In this document: positions 1 to 5,669 of the stretch, piece by piece
Layout: the number at the start of each line of letters is the position of its first letter
Position numbering within the stretch: the stretch's first letter is position 1
From: a virus
Direction: 5' to 3' (one strand)
Virus record (IMG/VR): IMGVR_UViG_3300020560_000006
Location: 1 to 21,261 of that record
Length of the DNA stretch: 21,261 bases
The notes under the pieces: model-generated
Told to the model about the DNA's origin: nothing
Seen by the model: the letters and a program-made list of their open reading frames with translations, nothing else
Databases searched by the model: none
Translations under genes and position numbers: made by a program

Positions 1-96
1 CATATACTCCAACACAAGATCTCAGGTCATAATATGCCAGATAGCTTGGCTCAAGATATATTGGCTGATCCAGACAGATATGGATCCATATCCTAG
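1..96 (+). CDS. C-terminal end of an unidentified plus-strand gene (partial)
   Basis: The frame is open from the window edge to a TAG at 94-96 and gives 31 residues ending ...DPDRYGSIS. The composition is ordinary for protein and no start is visible upstream of codon 12. The stop lies just after a perfect 16-bp palindrome at 77-92 (centre GGATCC). It is the only plus-strand reading in the left arm, so it would converge on the minus-strand gene at 633-1013. No family can be recognised from so short a tail; it could also be chance. Confidence 0.4.
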   Translation, partial: HILQHKISGHNMPDSLAQDILADPDRYGSIS

Positions 97-148
97 TATC
101 CCCCCGCCCATTATATGCTCTCATATAGCCTCCTAGACCCCTTATAAA

Positions 149-178
149 TGGAGTAAAGTGGAGCATAGTGGAGAATAA
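149..178. repeat. Three tandem 10-bp repeats (TGGAGNAWAR)
   Basis: The units tggagtaaag, tggagcatag and tggagaataa follow each other with an exact 10-bp period, one helical turn. They are followed by an AT-rich stretch rich in TACTATA (about 177-225). The arrangement resembles iterons next to an unwinding element. Confidence 0.6.
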
Positions 179-305
179 ATACTATAGATACTATATCAAT
201 TACTATACTTATACTTAGTTAGATATACCTATGTAATTGAGCATACCATTATCATAACCGTAATGTCAATAGCGACAATTCGGACATATACTCACATGTG
301 CATAT

Positions 306-334
306 TTTCAGGGATTTGTCAATACCCTTCGTAA
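306..334. repeat. TTTCAGGG-N16-CGTAA element, copy 1
   Basis: TTTCAGGG at 306-313, 16 bp, CGTAA at 330-334, then AATGG and a TTTGGCCCAC tail similar to copies 2 and 3. Not next to any promoter I can see. Confidence 0.75.
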
Positions 335-473
335 ATGGCATATTTGGCCCACTTTGTCAATAGATTTTCATAGAAAAATTTTGACAAATTCTGGCCTATT
401 CTGCACATATTCTATTAGATTTAGTATACATTCTATATCGATCTATATATATTATATTAGATTTGTTATAACT

Positions 474-502
474 TTTCAGGGATTTTTATAAGCTCGTCGT
501 AA
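474..502. repeat. TTTCAGGG-N16-CGTAA element, copy 2
   Basis: TTTCAGGG at 474-481, 16 bp, CGTAA at 498-502. The downstream tail ATAGAAAAATTTGCCCAC is nearly the same as in copy 3. Confidence 0.75.
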
Positions 503-521
503 ATAGAAAAATTTGCCCACA

Positions 522-550
522 TTTCAGGGATTCTAGATCATGTGTCGTAA
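522..550. repeat. TTTCAGGG-N16-CGTAA element, copy 3
   Basis: TTTCAGGG at 522-529, 16 bp, CGTAA at 546-550, then ATAGAAAATTTGGCCCTC. It lies 19 bp after copy 2, so the two form a tandem pair with a 48-bp period. Confidence 0.75.
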
Positions 551-580
551 ATAGAAAATTTGGCCCTCATGCCCACACAC

Positions 581-614
581 AAAAAATCCACAGGATGTGG
601 ATAACCCTGTGGAT
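581..614 (-). terminator. Rho-independent terminator for the 633-1013 gene
   Basis: Read on the minus strand, ATCCACAGG (594-586 as its complement partner) and CCTGTGGAT form a 9-bp stem with an 11-nt loop, followed at once by a T run (581-585 on the plus strand as A). It lies just after the stop of the 633-1013 gene. The stem arms and loop are built from TTATCCACA-like words, so it doubles as a cluster of DnaA-box-like sequences. Confidence 0.7.
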
Positions 615-616
615 AA
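596..616. other. Two perfect DnaA-box-like 9-mers (TGTGGATAA)
   Basis: TGTGGATAA occurs at 596-604 and 608-616, and a near-match TCCACA sits at 587-592. TTATCCACA is the classical DnaA box. The same sequence also makes up the terminator hairpin at 581-614, so DnaA binding is only one reading. Confidence 0.45.
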
Positions 617-632
617 TTTGGCCTAGATTAGT

Positions 633-1013
633 TTATACTTGGTCAAATGGATTCTTATCTTCATCTGTATAACCAAAGACTCTTGGTTCTACTTTGACCT
701 CCCGCTTTATATTATATGTGGTAGGTTTAGGTAATTTTAGATTAGATATAACATTGACTTCCTGATATGCTTTGATACATTCATTTAGTTCATTGGCAAG
801 AAGCAGACCTTCTGACGAAGTTCCTCTTACTTTTAGCAGTTCATATACTTTGTCTAGTTCGCTAATGACAGATACCAACATCTCAACAATTCTATCAACT
901 GTATATACTGGCTGGTCTGCCAAATATCTACCGAAAATAGTAGGGTTGAACCAATGGTCATCTGTTAGATTAACTAGTGCTTCTGCTACTTTGATTTCTT
1001 GTGTCTTACTCAT
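633..1013 (-). CDS. Hypothetical phage protein, 126 aa
   Basis: The ATG at 1013 follows GAAAGGCGG, a good ribosome binding site. The protein has an N-terminal part containing DHWFNPTIFGRYLADQP and a long predicted helical middle (about residues 40-90), then a charged tail. The NPxxFGRYLxDQP-type segment reminds me of small unknown proteins in other actinobacteriophages, but no function is known to me. It is the last gene of the minus-strand arm. It has its own canonical promoter (1035-1063), placed inside the terminator of the Lsr2-like gene, and a terminator at 581-614, so it is probably a single-gene unit expressed early. Confidence 0.85.
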   Translation of the reverse strand: MSKTQEIKVAEALVNLTDDHWFNPTIFGRYLADQPVYTVDRIVEMLVSVISELDKVYELLKVRGTSSEGLLLANELNECIKAYQEVNVISNLKLPKPTTYNIKREVKVEPRVFGYTDEDKNPFDQV

Positions 1014-1034
1014 AGTCCGCCTTTCTAACCTATC

Positions 1035-1063
1035 ATTATATCAAAAATAAGAAACGGGGTCAA
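1035..1063 (-). promoter_or_regulatory. Canonical -35/-10 promoter of the 633-1013 gene
   Basis: Minus strand: TTGACC (1063-1058), 17-bp spacer, TATAAT (1040-1035). No TGTCA box at the 11-bp position used elsewhere. The -35 lies within the 3' arm of the preceding terminator hairpin. Confidence 0.8.
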
Positions 1064-1087
1064 GGACCAACGAAGCCCTAACCCCGT
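1050..1087 (-). terminator. Terminator of the Lsr2-like gene
   Basis: Minus strand ACGGGGT (1087-1081) pairs with ACCCCGT (1060-1054) across a 20-nt loop that can pair further (AGG/CCT), followed by TTTCTTATTTTT. It overlaps the promoter of the next gene. Confidence 0.65.
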
Positions 1088-1094
1088 CCCTGGT

Positions 1095-1247
1095 TTACTT
1101 AGCCTTGTTTGTAGCTGGCTGCGGATCTGAAAATGTAATGCCCTTGTTGATAGCTTCCTGGATAGCTACCTTAGCAGCTCCTGAGAAGCGACCACGTACA
1201 CCTACTGTGATGCCTTGTGTCTTTAGATATTCTCGCTTTGTTGTCAT
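1095..1247 (-). CDS. Minimal Lsr2-like DNA-binding protein, 50 aa
   Basis: The ATG at 1247 follows AAAGGATC. The 50-residue product carries REYLKTQGITVGVRGRFSGA (residues 5-24) followed by AKVAIQEA. This matches the C-terminal DNA-binding domain of Lsr2: a helix, a G-x-x-V turn, the RGR minor-groove motif (here R18-G19-R20), then a second helix. Lsr2 is the xenogeneic silencer of actinobacteria and binds AT-rich DNA; phages often carry relatives. The N-terminal oligomerisation domain of full Lsr2 (about 112 aa) is absent, so the protein could bind without bridging DNA, and might counteract host Lsr2 or act as a local regulator (inference). It has its own canonical promoter (1277-1305) and terminator. 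Confidence 0.8.
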   Translation of the reverse strand: MTTKREYLKTQGITVGVRGRFSGAAKVAIQEAINKGITFSDPQPATNKAK

Positions 1248-1276
1248 GATGATCCTTTCTAGATCGGTTTGCTTTA

Positions 1277-1305
1277 ATTATATCAACTATTCACGGCTTT
1301 GTAAA
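1277..1305 (-). promoter_or_regulatory. Canonical promoter of the Lsr2-like gene
   Basis: Minus strand TTTACA (1305-1300), 17-bp spacer, TATAAT (1282-1277), about 23 nt before the likely leader end. It overlaps copy 4 of the TTTCAGGG-N16-CGTAA element. Confidence 0.75.
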
Positions 1306-1317
1306 TAGCTTTCGTAA
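1289..1317. repeat. TTTCAGGG-N16-CGTAA element, copy 4 (divergent)
   Basis: ATTCACGG at 1289-1296, 16 bp, CGTAA at 1313-1317, then a TGAAAAACTTGCCC tail like copies 2 and 3. It covers the spacer and -35 of the Lsr2-like promoter. Confidence 0.6.
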
Positions 1318-1333
1318 ACTGAAAAACTTGCCC

Positions 1334-1471
1334 TTAGTTAGAAACTTGTTCTAACCTATCTCTAATTAGATTAGATACAATGTTATGTGCTTCGTCTACC
1401 TCATGTAGAGATCCAGACCATAACAAAGCTTGGGCCTTACTTAACTGATCATTGATGTATTGATCACTCAT
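1334..1471 (-). CDS. Hypothetical small protein, 45 aa
   Basis: The ATG at 1471 overlaps the end of the upstream gene (stop at 1464-1466), which indicates coupled translation. The product is one predicted amphipathic helix region with no cysteines and ends LEQVSN. A hairpin (GTTAGAA / TTCTAAC, 1338-1356) overlaps the stop and is followed by a short T run. It is the last gene of the operon that begins at 3641. No family recognised. Confidence 0.65.
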   Translation of the reverse strand: MSDQYINDQLSKAQALLWSGSLHEVDEAHNIVSNLIRDRLEQVSN

Positions 1472-1778
1472 CTTCATCTTCGTCTTCTTCCCTGTCGTCA
1501 TTGAGGTCAATCATATATTCTCGACTCAACATCCATTGCATTACATCTTCGTAATGCTGTTCGGCACCATACTCTAATGTAAAGCCCATACCAGCCTCCA
1601 CAGCCTCACAGAGGTGTGCCCACATCTCGTCCTCAGTTGCCACCACTTCCCAGTCTGTGTCGCTTCTAAAGTTGTTAATGGTGGACCAGGTCCACAACCA
1701 AACCAGGGATAATCCAAGGTCGGTGGTATCTAGAATCTTTAAACATTCGTTGAGTTTATCTTTATCGGCTGGCTTCAT
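1464..1778 (-). CDS. Hypothetical acidic protein, 104 aa
   Basis: It begins MKPADKDKLNECLKIL and ends with the strongly acidic tail DREEDEDEDE. The middle holds tryptophan-rich LVWLWTW (about residues 26-32). Its start at 1778 lies 17 nt inside the upstream gene, a typical operon overlap. The acidic tail could suggest DNA mimicry or protein binding, but nothing else supports that. Family unknown to me. Confidence 0.8.
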   Translation of the reverse strand: MKPADKDKLNECLKILDTTDLGLSLVWLWTWSTINNFRSDTDWEVVATEDEMWAHLCEAVEAGMGFTLEYGAEQHYEDVMQWMLSREYMIDLNDDREEDEDEDE

Positions 1779-1995
1779 ATGCTAACTCCCTTTCATTCCA
1801 TTCCGCTAATGTCTTGACAGTAAAGTCTTTCCCTAAATTATAACAGTAGAGCACAGCATCCGTCAAGGACTCAGTCTCATATATTGGGACAGACAAAGGT
1901 ATATCTGTTTTATCATAGACCTCAAATGTATCTACTCCTCCAGGTGAGCAAGAGTATTCCATTTCCAGGATTTCCAAGGTTGGCTCGTATGACAT
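1762..1995 (-). CDS. Hypothetical protein, 77 aa
   Basis: I take the ATG at 1995, which overlaps the upstream stop as TGATG, with AAAGGA about 12 nt upstream; a TTG three bases earlier is also possible. The product (MSYEPTLEIL...) is acidic with aromatic residues and no clear motif. It overlaps the following gene by 17 nt. Confidence 0.8.
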   Translation of the reverse strand: MSYEPTLEILEMEYSCSPGGVDTFEVYDKTDIPLSVPIYETESLTDAVLYCYNLGKDFTVKTLAEWNERELAYEASR

Positions 1996-2285
1996 CAAAT
2001 GTGCCCGTCCTTTCTATTTTCTGTGCGAATTCCAATCGCAAATGATAAATCATATGTTAGTTTATATAGTTCTGTTAGAGTATCTAGTCGTCCTTCACAT
2101 TCTGTTCGGACCATAGAATCCATTGCCTCTTCGGACCGCTCTTCTTGTTCAATTGCGTCCGATAGTTCTTGTTCAGCAATAAGCATTAGGTTTTTTAGTT
2201 CCCCGTGCATTATATCTATTCCAGGTACATCTGCATTAACCATACGTTGCAAATGGGGCGGGAGCCCAATGTCTTCAGCATTCAT
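1995..2285 (-). CDS. Hypothetical protein with coiled-coil character, 96 aa
   Basis: The ATG at 2285 overlaps the upstream stop (TAATG), with GGAAAGGG as ribosome binding site. Residues about 28-85 form a long charged helical stretch (ELKNLMLIAEQELSDAIEQE), consistent with a coiled coil. An internal promoter of the TGTCA-N11-TATAAT class lies upstream at 2316-2337, so this gene and the three after it can be transcribed separately from the rest of the operon. Function unknown. Confidence 0.8.
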   Translation of the reverse strand: MNAEDIGLPPHLQRMVNADVPGIDIMHGELKNLMLIAEQELSDAIEQEERSEEAMDSMVRTECEGRLDTLTELYKLTYDLSFAIGIRTENRKDGHI

Positions 2286-2479
2286 TAATATCCCTTTCCT
2301 TGTAGGTTGTCATTCATTATATCAGTAGCCACTGACAATAAATGTTCGGTTGCCATAATTTGTCCCTGGATATTAATCTTAGATTGAACATTCAAGTCTT
2401 TATCCAAGTCCTGGTTAAGACTAATTAGATGTATCTTCATATACTCTATGAATTTACTAGACTTAGTTTGTGTAGTCAA
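2285..2479 (-). CDS. Hypothetical small helical protein, 64 aa
   Basis: It starts MTTQTKSSKFIEYMKIHL and is predicted mainly helical, without cysteines. The start at 2479 lies 17 nt inside the upstream gene and its stop overlaps the next ATG. It also contains the internal promoter at 2316-2337. Family unknown. Confidence 0.75.
   Translation of the reverse strand: MTTQTKSSKFIEYMKIHLISLNQDLDKDLNVQSKINIQGQIMATEHLLSVATDIMNDNLQGKGY
2316..2337 (-). promoter_or_regulatory. Internal TGTCA-N11-TATAAT promoter
   Basis: Minus strand TGTCA (2337-2333), 11 bp, TATAAT (2321-2316), inside the 64-aa gene and about 24 nt before the transcript would reach the ATG at 2285. It has no CRP-type site or CGTAA element. 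Confidence 0.6.
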
Positions 2480-2645
2480 AGTAACCCTCCGCCCACAGAC
2501 CTTGCAAGAAACTAACAGCGTCTTCCAAGTCTTTCCTCAAAGGCTCCTTGTCCATTAAATCGGACGGGGTCCTAAGATAGAAAAGCTTTGAATCGTGTAT
2601 AGCATTAATCATTCTATTTAGATCGGATTCAGTGTAGCCTAACAT
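2463..2645 (-). CDS. Hypothetical small protein, 60 aa
   Basis: MLGYTESDLNRMINAIHDSK starts a predicted helical protein with a C-terminal GLWAEGYFDYTN. It overlaps the gene before by 7 nt and the gene after by 17 nt. No family recognised. Confidence 0.75.
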   Translation of the reverse strand: MLGYTESDLNRMINAIHDSKLFYLRTPSDLMDKEPLRKDLEDAVSFLQGLWAEGYFDYTN

Positions 2646-2857
2646 AGGTAATCCTCATCTCCCTCTTTTAGATTATAGAACTTATTGAATTCACCATATA
2701 TAAATTCATCTCCTGACATTTCTGCAAATTGTTTATCTGCATAGTACTGGCCTTCATCTAGATTATTATTAATCCAGTCCTCTAGTAATTGTTCTGCTAT
2801 ATCTTGATATACAGCGTCAATTACCATTTGATTTACATCTTCTAAGAAACTAGCCAT
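2639..2857 (-). CDS. Hypothetical acidic protein, 72 aa
   Basis: MASFLEDVNQMVIDAVYQDI... is acidic and rich in aromatic residues. The start at 2857 overlaps the end of the YubB-like gene by 8 nt. Function unknown; membership of the operon from 3641 is clear from the overlaps. Confidence 0.78.
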   Translation of the reverse strand: MASFLEDVNQMVIDAVYQDIAEQLLEDWINNNLDEGQYYADKQFAEMSGDEFIYGEFNKFYNLKEGDEDYLC

Positions 2858-3641
2858 TTAGCGCTTCCTCCTGTGTGTAGGTTTTCAAAGGTAATAATAC
2901 ACTATGGGTCTGACATTCTGCCATAGCCTTTTCATCCTGCCAAGAACCTTGATTACATTCTGAGCAGAATTCACCGCAGTCATCTTCGCAATACTCAACA
3001 CAATCAAAAGACTGGCAAGCATAGCAACGGTTTTCATATTCCAAGATTTCCTTTACTTCACCACGGACAATCTCATATTCTCCACCCCAACCTGTTTCTT
3101 CCTCAAACTCTAATGTGAGCAGGCAGTTAGGAACAAGATTACTTAGTTTAGTTAAGATAGTTACAGCAGGTGACCAAGCAGTCTCATACTTATAGACAAC
3201 CCAATTGTCATCACCTTCTGATTTATATTCAAGCAATTCTGTATTTGGATATTTATCACCGTCACGGACGGCTACATCCCATTTGGTTCCCCAATTAGAA
3301 TTATTCCAAGAATACCAATCCTTTTGAGTCTTAGCAAACTCAACAGATTTGCGGAACCAATCAGGGTCATTCTGAATATCTATATCACCACGATTAGGTT
3401 GGCAAGCATATTCCTCATCAGTAATTCCGTCATCCTTATATGAGTGGATATTGTGGAAAGCAAAGACAGGATTATTATATTCAACTAATTCAATTTTGGT
3501 GGGGAAACCTGAAAGACTAATATCACCCATACCATATGTCTCTTGTGCTAATACAAATGGCTTATTCAATCTATCTTTAATCATATCTACCTCAGACTTA
3601 GGTCCTTGGATAGTTAATGTGTTATAACACCAATTTGGCAT
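2850..3641 (-). CDS. YubB/DUF1281-like ferredoxin-fold protein with C-terminal cysteine cluster
   Basis: I choose the ATG at 3641 (MPNWCYNTLTIQGP), preceded by GAAAGGATATAAA and downstream of the promoter at 3669-3690; an upstream in-frame ATG at 3725 would lie before the transcription start. The MPNWCxN start and the later NWGTKWD (about 116-122) and YETAWSP (about 152-158) are hallmarks of the DUF1281/YubB-like family found in phages and plasmids. Its function is unknown. Residues about 206-229 add a dense cysteine cluster (CYACQSFDCVEYC, then CGEFCSEC) that probably binds zinc and is an extension of the usual domain. It is the first gene of a nine-gene operon running to 1334. Confidence 0.85.
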   Translation of the reverse strand: MPNWCYNTLTIQGPKSEVDMIKDRLNKPFVLAQETYGMGDISLSGFPTKIELVEYNNPVFAFHNIHSYKDDGITDEEYACQPNRGDIDIQNDPDWFRKSVEFAKTQKDWYSWNNSNWGTKWDVAVRDGDKYPNTELLEYKSEGDDNWVVYKYETAWSPAVTILTKLSNLVPNCLLTLEFEEETGWGGEYEIVRGEVKEILEYENRCYACQSFDCVEYCEDDCGEFCSECNQGSWQDEKAMAECQTHSVLLPLKTYTQEEALNG

Positions 3642-3668
3642 TTTATATCCTTTCGTTGATATGTGATA

Positions 3669-3690
3669 ATTATACATTGGACCACTGACA
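3669..3690 (-). promoter_or_regulatory. TGTCA-N11-TATAAT promoter of the 3641-1334 operon
   Basis: Minus strand TTGTCAGT box with TGTCA at 3690-3686, 11 bp, TATAAT at 3674-3669 with an extended -10 (ATG before TATAAT). A CRP-type site is centred 75.5 bp upstream of the -10 edge. Confidence 0.8.
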
Positions 3691-3736
3691 ATTGGAATAC
3701 TATTTGGGTGTGAGTCACACCACATTTTATTCAGAA

Positions 3737-3752
3737 TGTGGTCAAGATCACA
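3737..3752. promoter_or_regulatory. CRP/GlxR-type site
   Basis: TGTGG TCAAGA TCACA: one mismatch in the left half of TGTGA-N6-TCACA. Centre 3744.5. A TGTGAGTCACA word lies nearby at 3709-3719. Confidence 0.55.
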
Positions 3753-3755
3753 GAA

Positions 3756-3784
3756 TTTCAGGAGTTTTCATATTGACCTCGTAA
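3756..3784. repeat. TTTCAGGG-N16-CGTAA element, copy 5
   Basis: TTTCAGGA at 3756-3763, 16 bp, CGTAA at 3780-3784, starting 4 bp after the CRP-type site. Confidence 0.7.
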
Positions 3785-3814
3785 AAGAGATATGATACCC
3801 TCATGTCTTTGTGG

Positions 3815-3847
3815 GCAAAAGAAAACCCCCAGCTATAAGCTGGGGGT
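3815..3847 (-). terminator. Strong rho-independent terminator
   Basis: A perfect 10-bp stem, ACCCCCAGCT (3825-3834) and AGCTGGGGGT (3838-3847), has a 3-nt loop and is followed on the minus strand by TTTTCTTTTG. It ends the operon that starts at 5564. Confidence 0.88.
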
Positions 3848-3970
3848 ATGAATATGGCTGCTGATTTCCAACGAAAGAAATAAACCGCTTTACTTAGCAC
3901 CTGGCCCGTAGACTAATAGATGCACCATTTCATTTCTATATTAAAACCAGGACCAAGGTCCTTGGATTAA
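3848..3970. other. Non-coding stretch after the 3971-4339 gene
   Basis: 123 bases of untranslated 3' region before the terminator. It has an imperfect palindrome around AAGGACCTTGG (3950-3966). A 12-codon reading on the minus strand (MVHLLVYGPGAK) lacks a ribosome binding site and I do not call it. Confidence 0.5.
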
Positions 3971-4339
3971 TTATACCATACTTGGTTGACTGGAATACTT
4001 TGAGACAAATGCATCCAGCGATTGACTGAAGACTTCTGCCTGCAGGTCCTCTTCCATGAGGGTAAACGTTTTAGCGGCCCAGTTAATTACAGGTACCTTG
4101 TGCTCATTATCGCCTAATTGATTGATGTAGAGGCCCCATCCAGTTTCGCTAGGCCATTCCTCATTTATCAATTGGCTAATGCATATACGTGTTGCATATG
4201 AGTGGTCGCTCCACCTAGGACGTGCCTGCTCTACAGCATTTGCTAAATTCTCTAGCATGCGATGTCCAGCCCAGTGTCCGTATAGATATAGTACATCGCC
4301 CTTAGAATCTTTAAATCCAAAGTTTGCTCTGTCGCCCAT
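3971..4339 (-). CDS. Conserved phage protein of unknown function, 122 aa
   Basis: Begins MGDRANFGFKDSKGDVLYLYGHWAGHRMLENLANA and has SYATRICISQLI and SETGWGLYINQLGDNEHKVP in the middle. These blocks are characteristic of a small protein widespread in actinobacteriophages whose role is not known to me. The start follows the previous gene by one base. It is the last gene of the operon from 5564 and is followed by untranslated sequence and a strong terminator. Confidence 0.85.
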   Translation of the reverse strand: MGDRANFGFKDSKGDVLYLYGHWAGHRMLENLANAVEQARPRWSDHSYATRICISQLINEEWPSETGWGLYINQLGDNEHKVPVINWAAKTFTLMEEDLQAEVFSQSLDAFVSKYSSQPSMV

Positions 4340-4340
4340 T

Positions 4341-4550
4341 TTATTCCGCCGTTTCTAGTATAGGTATTGCTTCTTCCGTTTTATTTAATTCTATCACTTC
4401 GTATGCGACCTTGTCAAGGCCTGCCTTGCTTGCATTGTAGTGGTGCCCGCAGAAGAAAAGCTCGCCTTCTACTAGTTTAACTACATACTTTGCTTGAGCT
4501 GTACCACATTGATCACAGCCAATCCATCTAGTTAGATCCTCAGTTGTCAT
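4341..4550 (-). CDS. Small zinc-binding protein, DUF7455-like, 69 aa
   Basis: CDQCGTAQAKYVVKLVEGELFFCGHHY shows two cysteine pairs of the type C-x2-C ... C-x-H-H, as in the DUF7455 family of actinobacteria and their phages (C12 and C15, then C34, H36, H37). It probably folds as a zinc ribbon; function unknown. The start overlaps the upstream stop by ATGA, so it is translationally coupled. Confidence 0.8.
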   Translation of the reverse strand: MTTEDLTRWIGCDQCGTAQAKYVVKLVEGELFFCGHHYNASKAGLDKVAYEVIELNKTEEAIPILETAE

Positions 4551-4693
4551 AATGTTCCACCTTCAATCATTTCGGAAAGACGGTCAAGAATCCAAGAGTC
4601 GATGTCAGCGATATCAATCTCTGCCAACTTCTCCATCATCTCTTCACGAGCAAACTTATACCCGTCTTCAAAACCATCTTTGTAATCTGACAT
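4547..4693 (-). CDS. Hypothetical small protein, 48 aa
   Basis: ATG at 4693 overlaps the stop of the gene before (TAATG) and the TGA overlaps the next ATG (ATGA). The product MSDYKDGFEDGYKFAREEMM is an acidic helical peptide; D-G-F-x-D-G-Y motifs of this sort occur at the start of small phage proteins. The overlaps on both sides make it real. Confidence 0.8.
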   Translation of the reverse strand: MSDYKDGFEDGYKFAREEMMEKLAEIDIADIDSWILDRLSEMIEGGTL

Positions 4694-4905
4694 TATTTCT
4701 CCTTATATCCTGTCGCTTCTCTATCTGACCAATATGATTCTGATAAATTATACTTGTCACGAATGCGACTTACTTTCTCAATACTACCAGTTCCGACATT
4801 GAATGTCAACGGTGGCATAAACTCAGGGTCGAGTCCAGTGATTTGTGCATCCCAATAAGCCATCTCAAGAGATAGCCTATCGGGAGCAGTCAACTCAAAA
4901 TACAT
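4693..4905 (-). CDS. Hypothetical protein, 70 aa
   Basis: I take the ATG at 4905 (MYFELTAPDR), which has AAGGGAAGC before it and overlaps the upstream stop as TAATG; an in-frame ATG at 4926 lies inside the upstream gene with no good site. The protein has an early ferredoxin-like look (strand, then LSLEMAYWDAQITGLDP) but no family I can name. Operon partner of its neighbours. Confidence 0.8.
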   Translation of the reverse strand: MYFELTAPDRLSLEMAYWDAQITGLDPEFMPPLTFNVGTGSIEKVSRIRDKYNLSESYWSDREATGYKEK

Positions 4906-5564
4906 TATGCTTCCCTTACGTGGCAAACTTCGGTGTCATCAATTGTGATGTTACCGTTATTTGAATCGGCGTAAAGAGCATCTGTGACTTCTGAATCAAG
5001 GTCCAATTCATAATCTGAATCTAATACATTGTATGAATATGTTCCGCTAACTTCAAGAGTTGCAGTAAATAGAACTTCTCGAACTAGTTCAATGCCAAGC
5101 GCTTCAGCAATTGCACGAAGTGTATCTTGGTCATCTGAATCGGCATATGCCTCAGTGATAATATCCTTGACTGTGTCAATCTTAGAATTTAAAACGTGAA
5201 TTGTTTTAGAATTAGTTCTAGAGTTATGAAGGTCCCATTCAATTGATGAGACTTTGTCAGTTGCATATTCTGCATCTGAATAACCACGGATTACTTTGTA
5301 TGTAACCAATAAGTTAGGATTGTATGTATCAGGAATTGTTACTGCTGATGTTTCTGTTGTTTCCATTGGTTCCTCTTTCGTTAGGGGTGTATCTGTATAC
5401 GGTATTGTAGCATCTTCCACTGACAATAATGTGCAACTGGTCCCACATCTGCATGTGAGGTCCATCACACCGTTTGGCCATCCATAGCCATCTTTAAAGG
5501 TATATTCAATTAAGGCATCACAATCGCTTGTGCACACCCAGGTATACTTCTGATACTTTGTCAT
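4905..5564 (-). CDS. Zinc-ribbon N-terminal phage protein, 219 aa, leaderless start
   Basis: The ATG at 5564 lies 7 nt after the TATAAT box of its promoter, so the mRNA would begin at or next to the start codon. The N-terminus has C11, C15, C38, C40 and C44 (WVCTSDC, then LTCRCGTSC), probably a zinc ribbon. The rest is acidic, with two beta-rich halves after residue 75 and DSDDQDTLRAIAEALGIELV around 135-155. An in-frame ATG at 5366 (METTET, residue 67) has a strong site AAAGAGGA, so a shorter 153-aa product lacking the ribbon may also be made. First gene of a five-gene operon; function unknown. Confidence 0.8.
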   Translation of the reverse strand: MTKYQKYTWVCTSDCDALIEYTFKDGYGWPNGVMDLTCRCGTSCTLLSVEDATIPYTDTPLTKEEPMETTETSAVTIPDTYNPNLLVTYKVIRGYSDAEYATDKVSSIEWDLHNSRTNSKTIHVLNSKIDTVKDIITEAYADSDDQDTLRAIAEALGIELVREVLFTATLEVSGTYSYNVLDSDYELDLDSEVTDALYADSNNGNITIDDTEVCHVREA

Positions 5565-5571
5565 GCCGAGA

Positions 5572-5593
5572 ATTATACACGACCCCACTGACA
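5572..5593 (-). promoter_or_regulatory. TGTCA-N11-TATAAT promoter of the 5564-3971 operon
   Basis: Minus strand ATGTCAGT with TGTCA at 5593-5589, 11 bp, TATAAT at 5577-5572 with extended -10 TG. The predicted start (about 5565) is one base from the ATG. Confidence 0.85.
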
Positions 5594-5604
5594 TGTGCAA
5601 TAGT

Positions 5605-5633
5605 TTTCAGGGCTTTTTTTATGTGAGTCGTAA
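5605..5633. repeat. TTTCAGGG-N16-CGTAA element, copy 6
   Basis: TTTCAGGG at 5605-5612, 16 bp, CGTAA at 5629-5633. The CRP-type site overlaps its right end. Confidence 0.75.
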
Positions 5634-5637
5634 CACA
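5622..5637. promoter_or_regulatory. CRP/GlxR-type site (imperfect)
   Basis: TGTGA GTCGTA ACACA: perfect left half, one mismatch right. Centre 5629.5, which is 57.5 bp from the -10 edge. Confidence 0.5.
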
Positions 5638-5669
5638 TTTTTACTTCCCTTAACATTGCGGGCGCTTTG

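Larger units (their letters stand above)
97..632. other. AT-rich non-coding convergent region with repeats
   Basis: I find no credible gene in these 536 bases. They hold a C run at 101-107, three tandem 10-bp repeats (149-178), long AT stretches with repeated TACTATA and TATTAGATTT words, one copy of the motif CAAWTCGGACAT (276-287), three copies of the TTTCAGGG-N16-CGTAA element, and a hairpin of TTATCCACA-type repeats at 581-616. It is a plausible replication or packaging control region, but this rests on sequence texture only. Confidence 0.6.

Noticed and set aside
306-334. ECF sigma-factor promoter reading of TTTCAGGG-N16-CGTAA
   Set aside because: The CGTA half and 16-bp gap fit, but the -35 half lacks the GAAC/AAC core and no plus-strand gene follows most copies. 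Kept as an unexplained element.
97-632. CRISPR array
   Set aside because: The repeated elements have too few copies, no constant repeat longer than 8 bp, and no regular repeat-spacer structure.
1105-1308. Plus-strand open frame over the Lsr2-like gene
   Set aside because: The opposite strand has a shorter frame with a good ribosome site, promoter, terminator and the Lsr2 motif.
3848-3970. Twelve-codon reading MVHLLVYGPGAK
   Set aside because: No ribosome site and no conservation argument; probably part of the 3' untranslated region.
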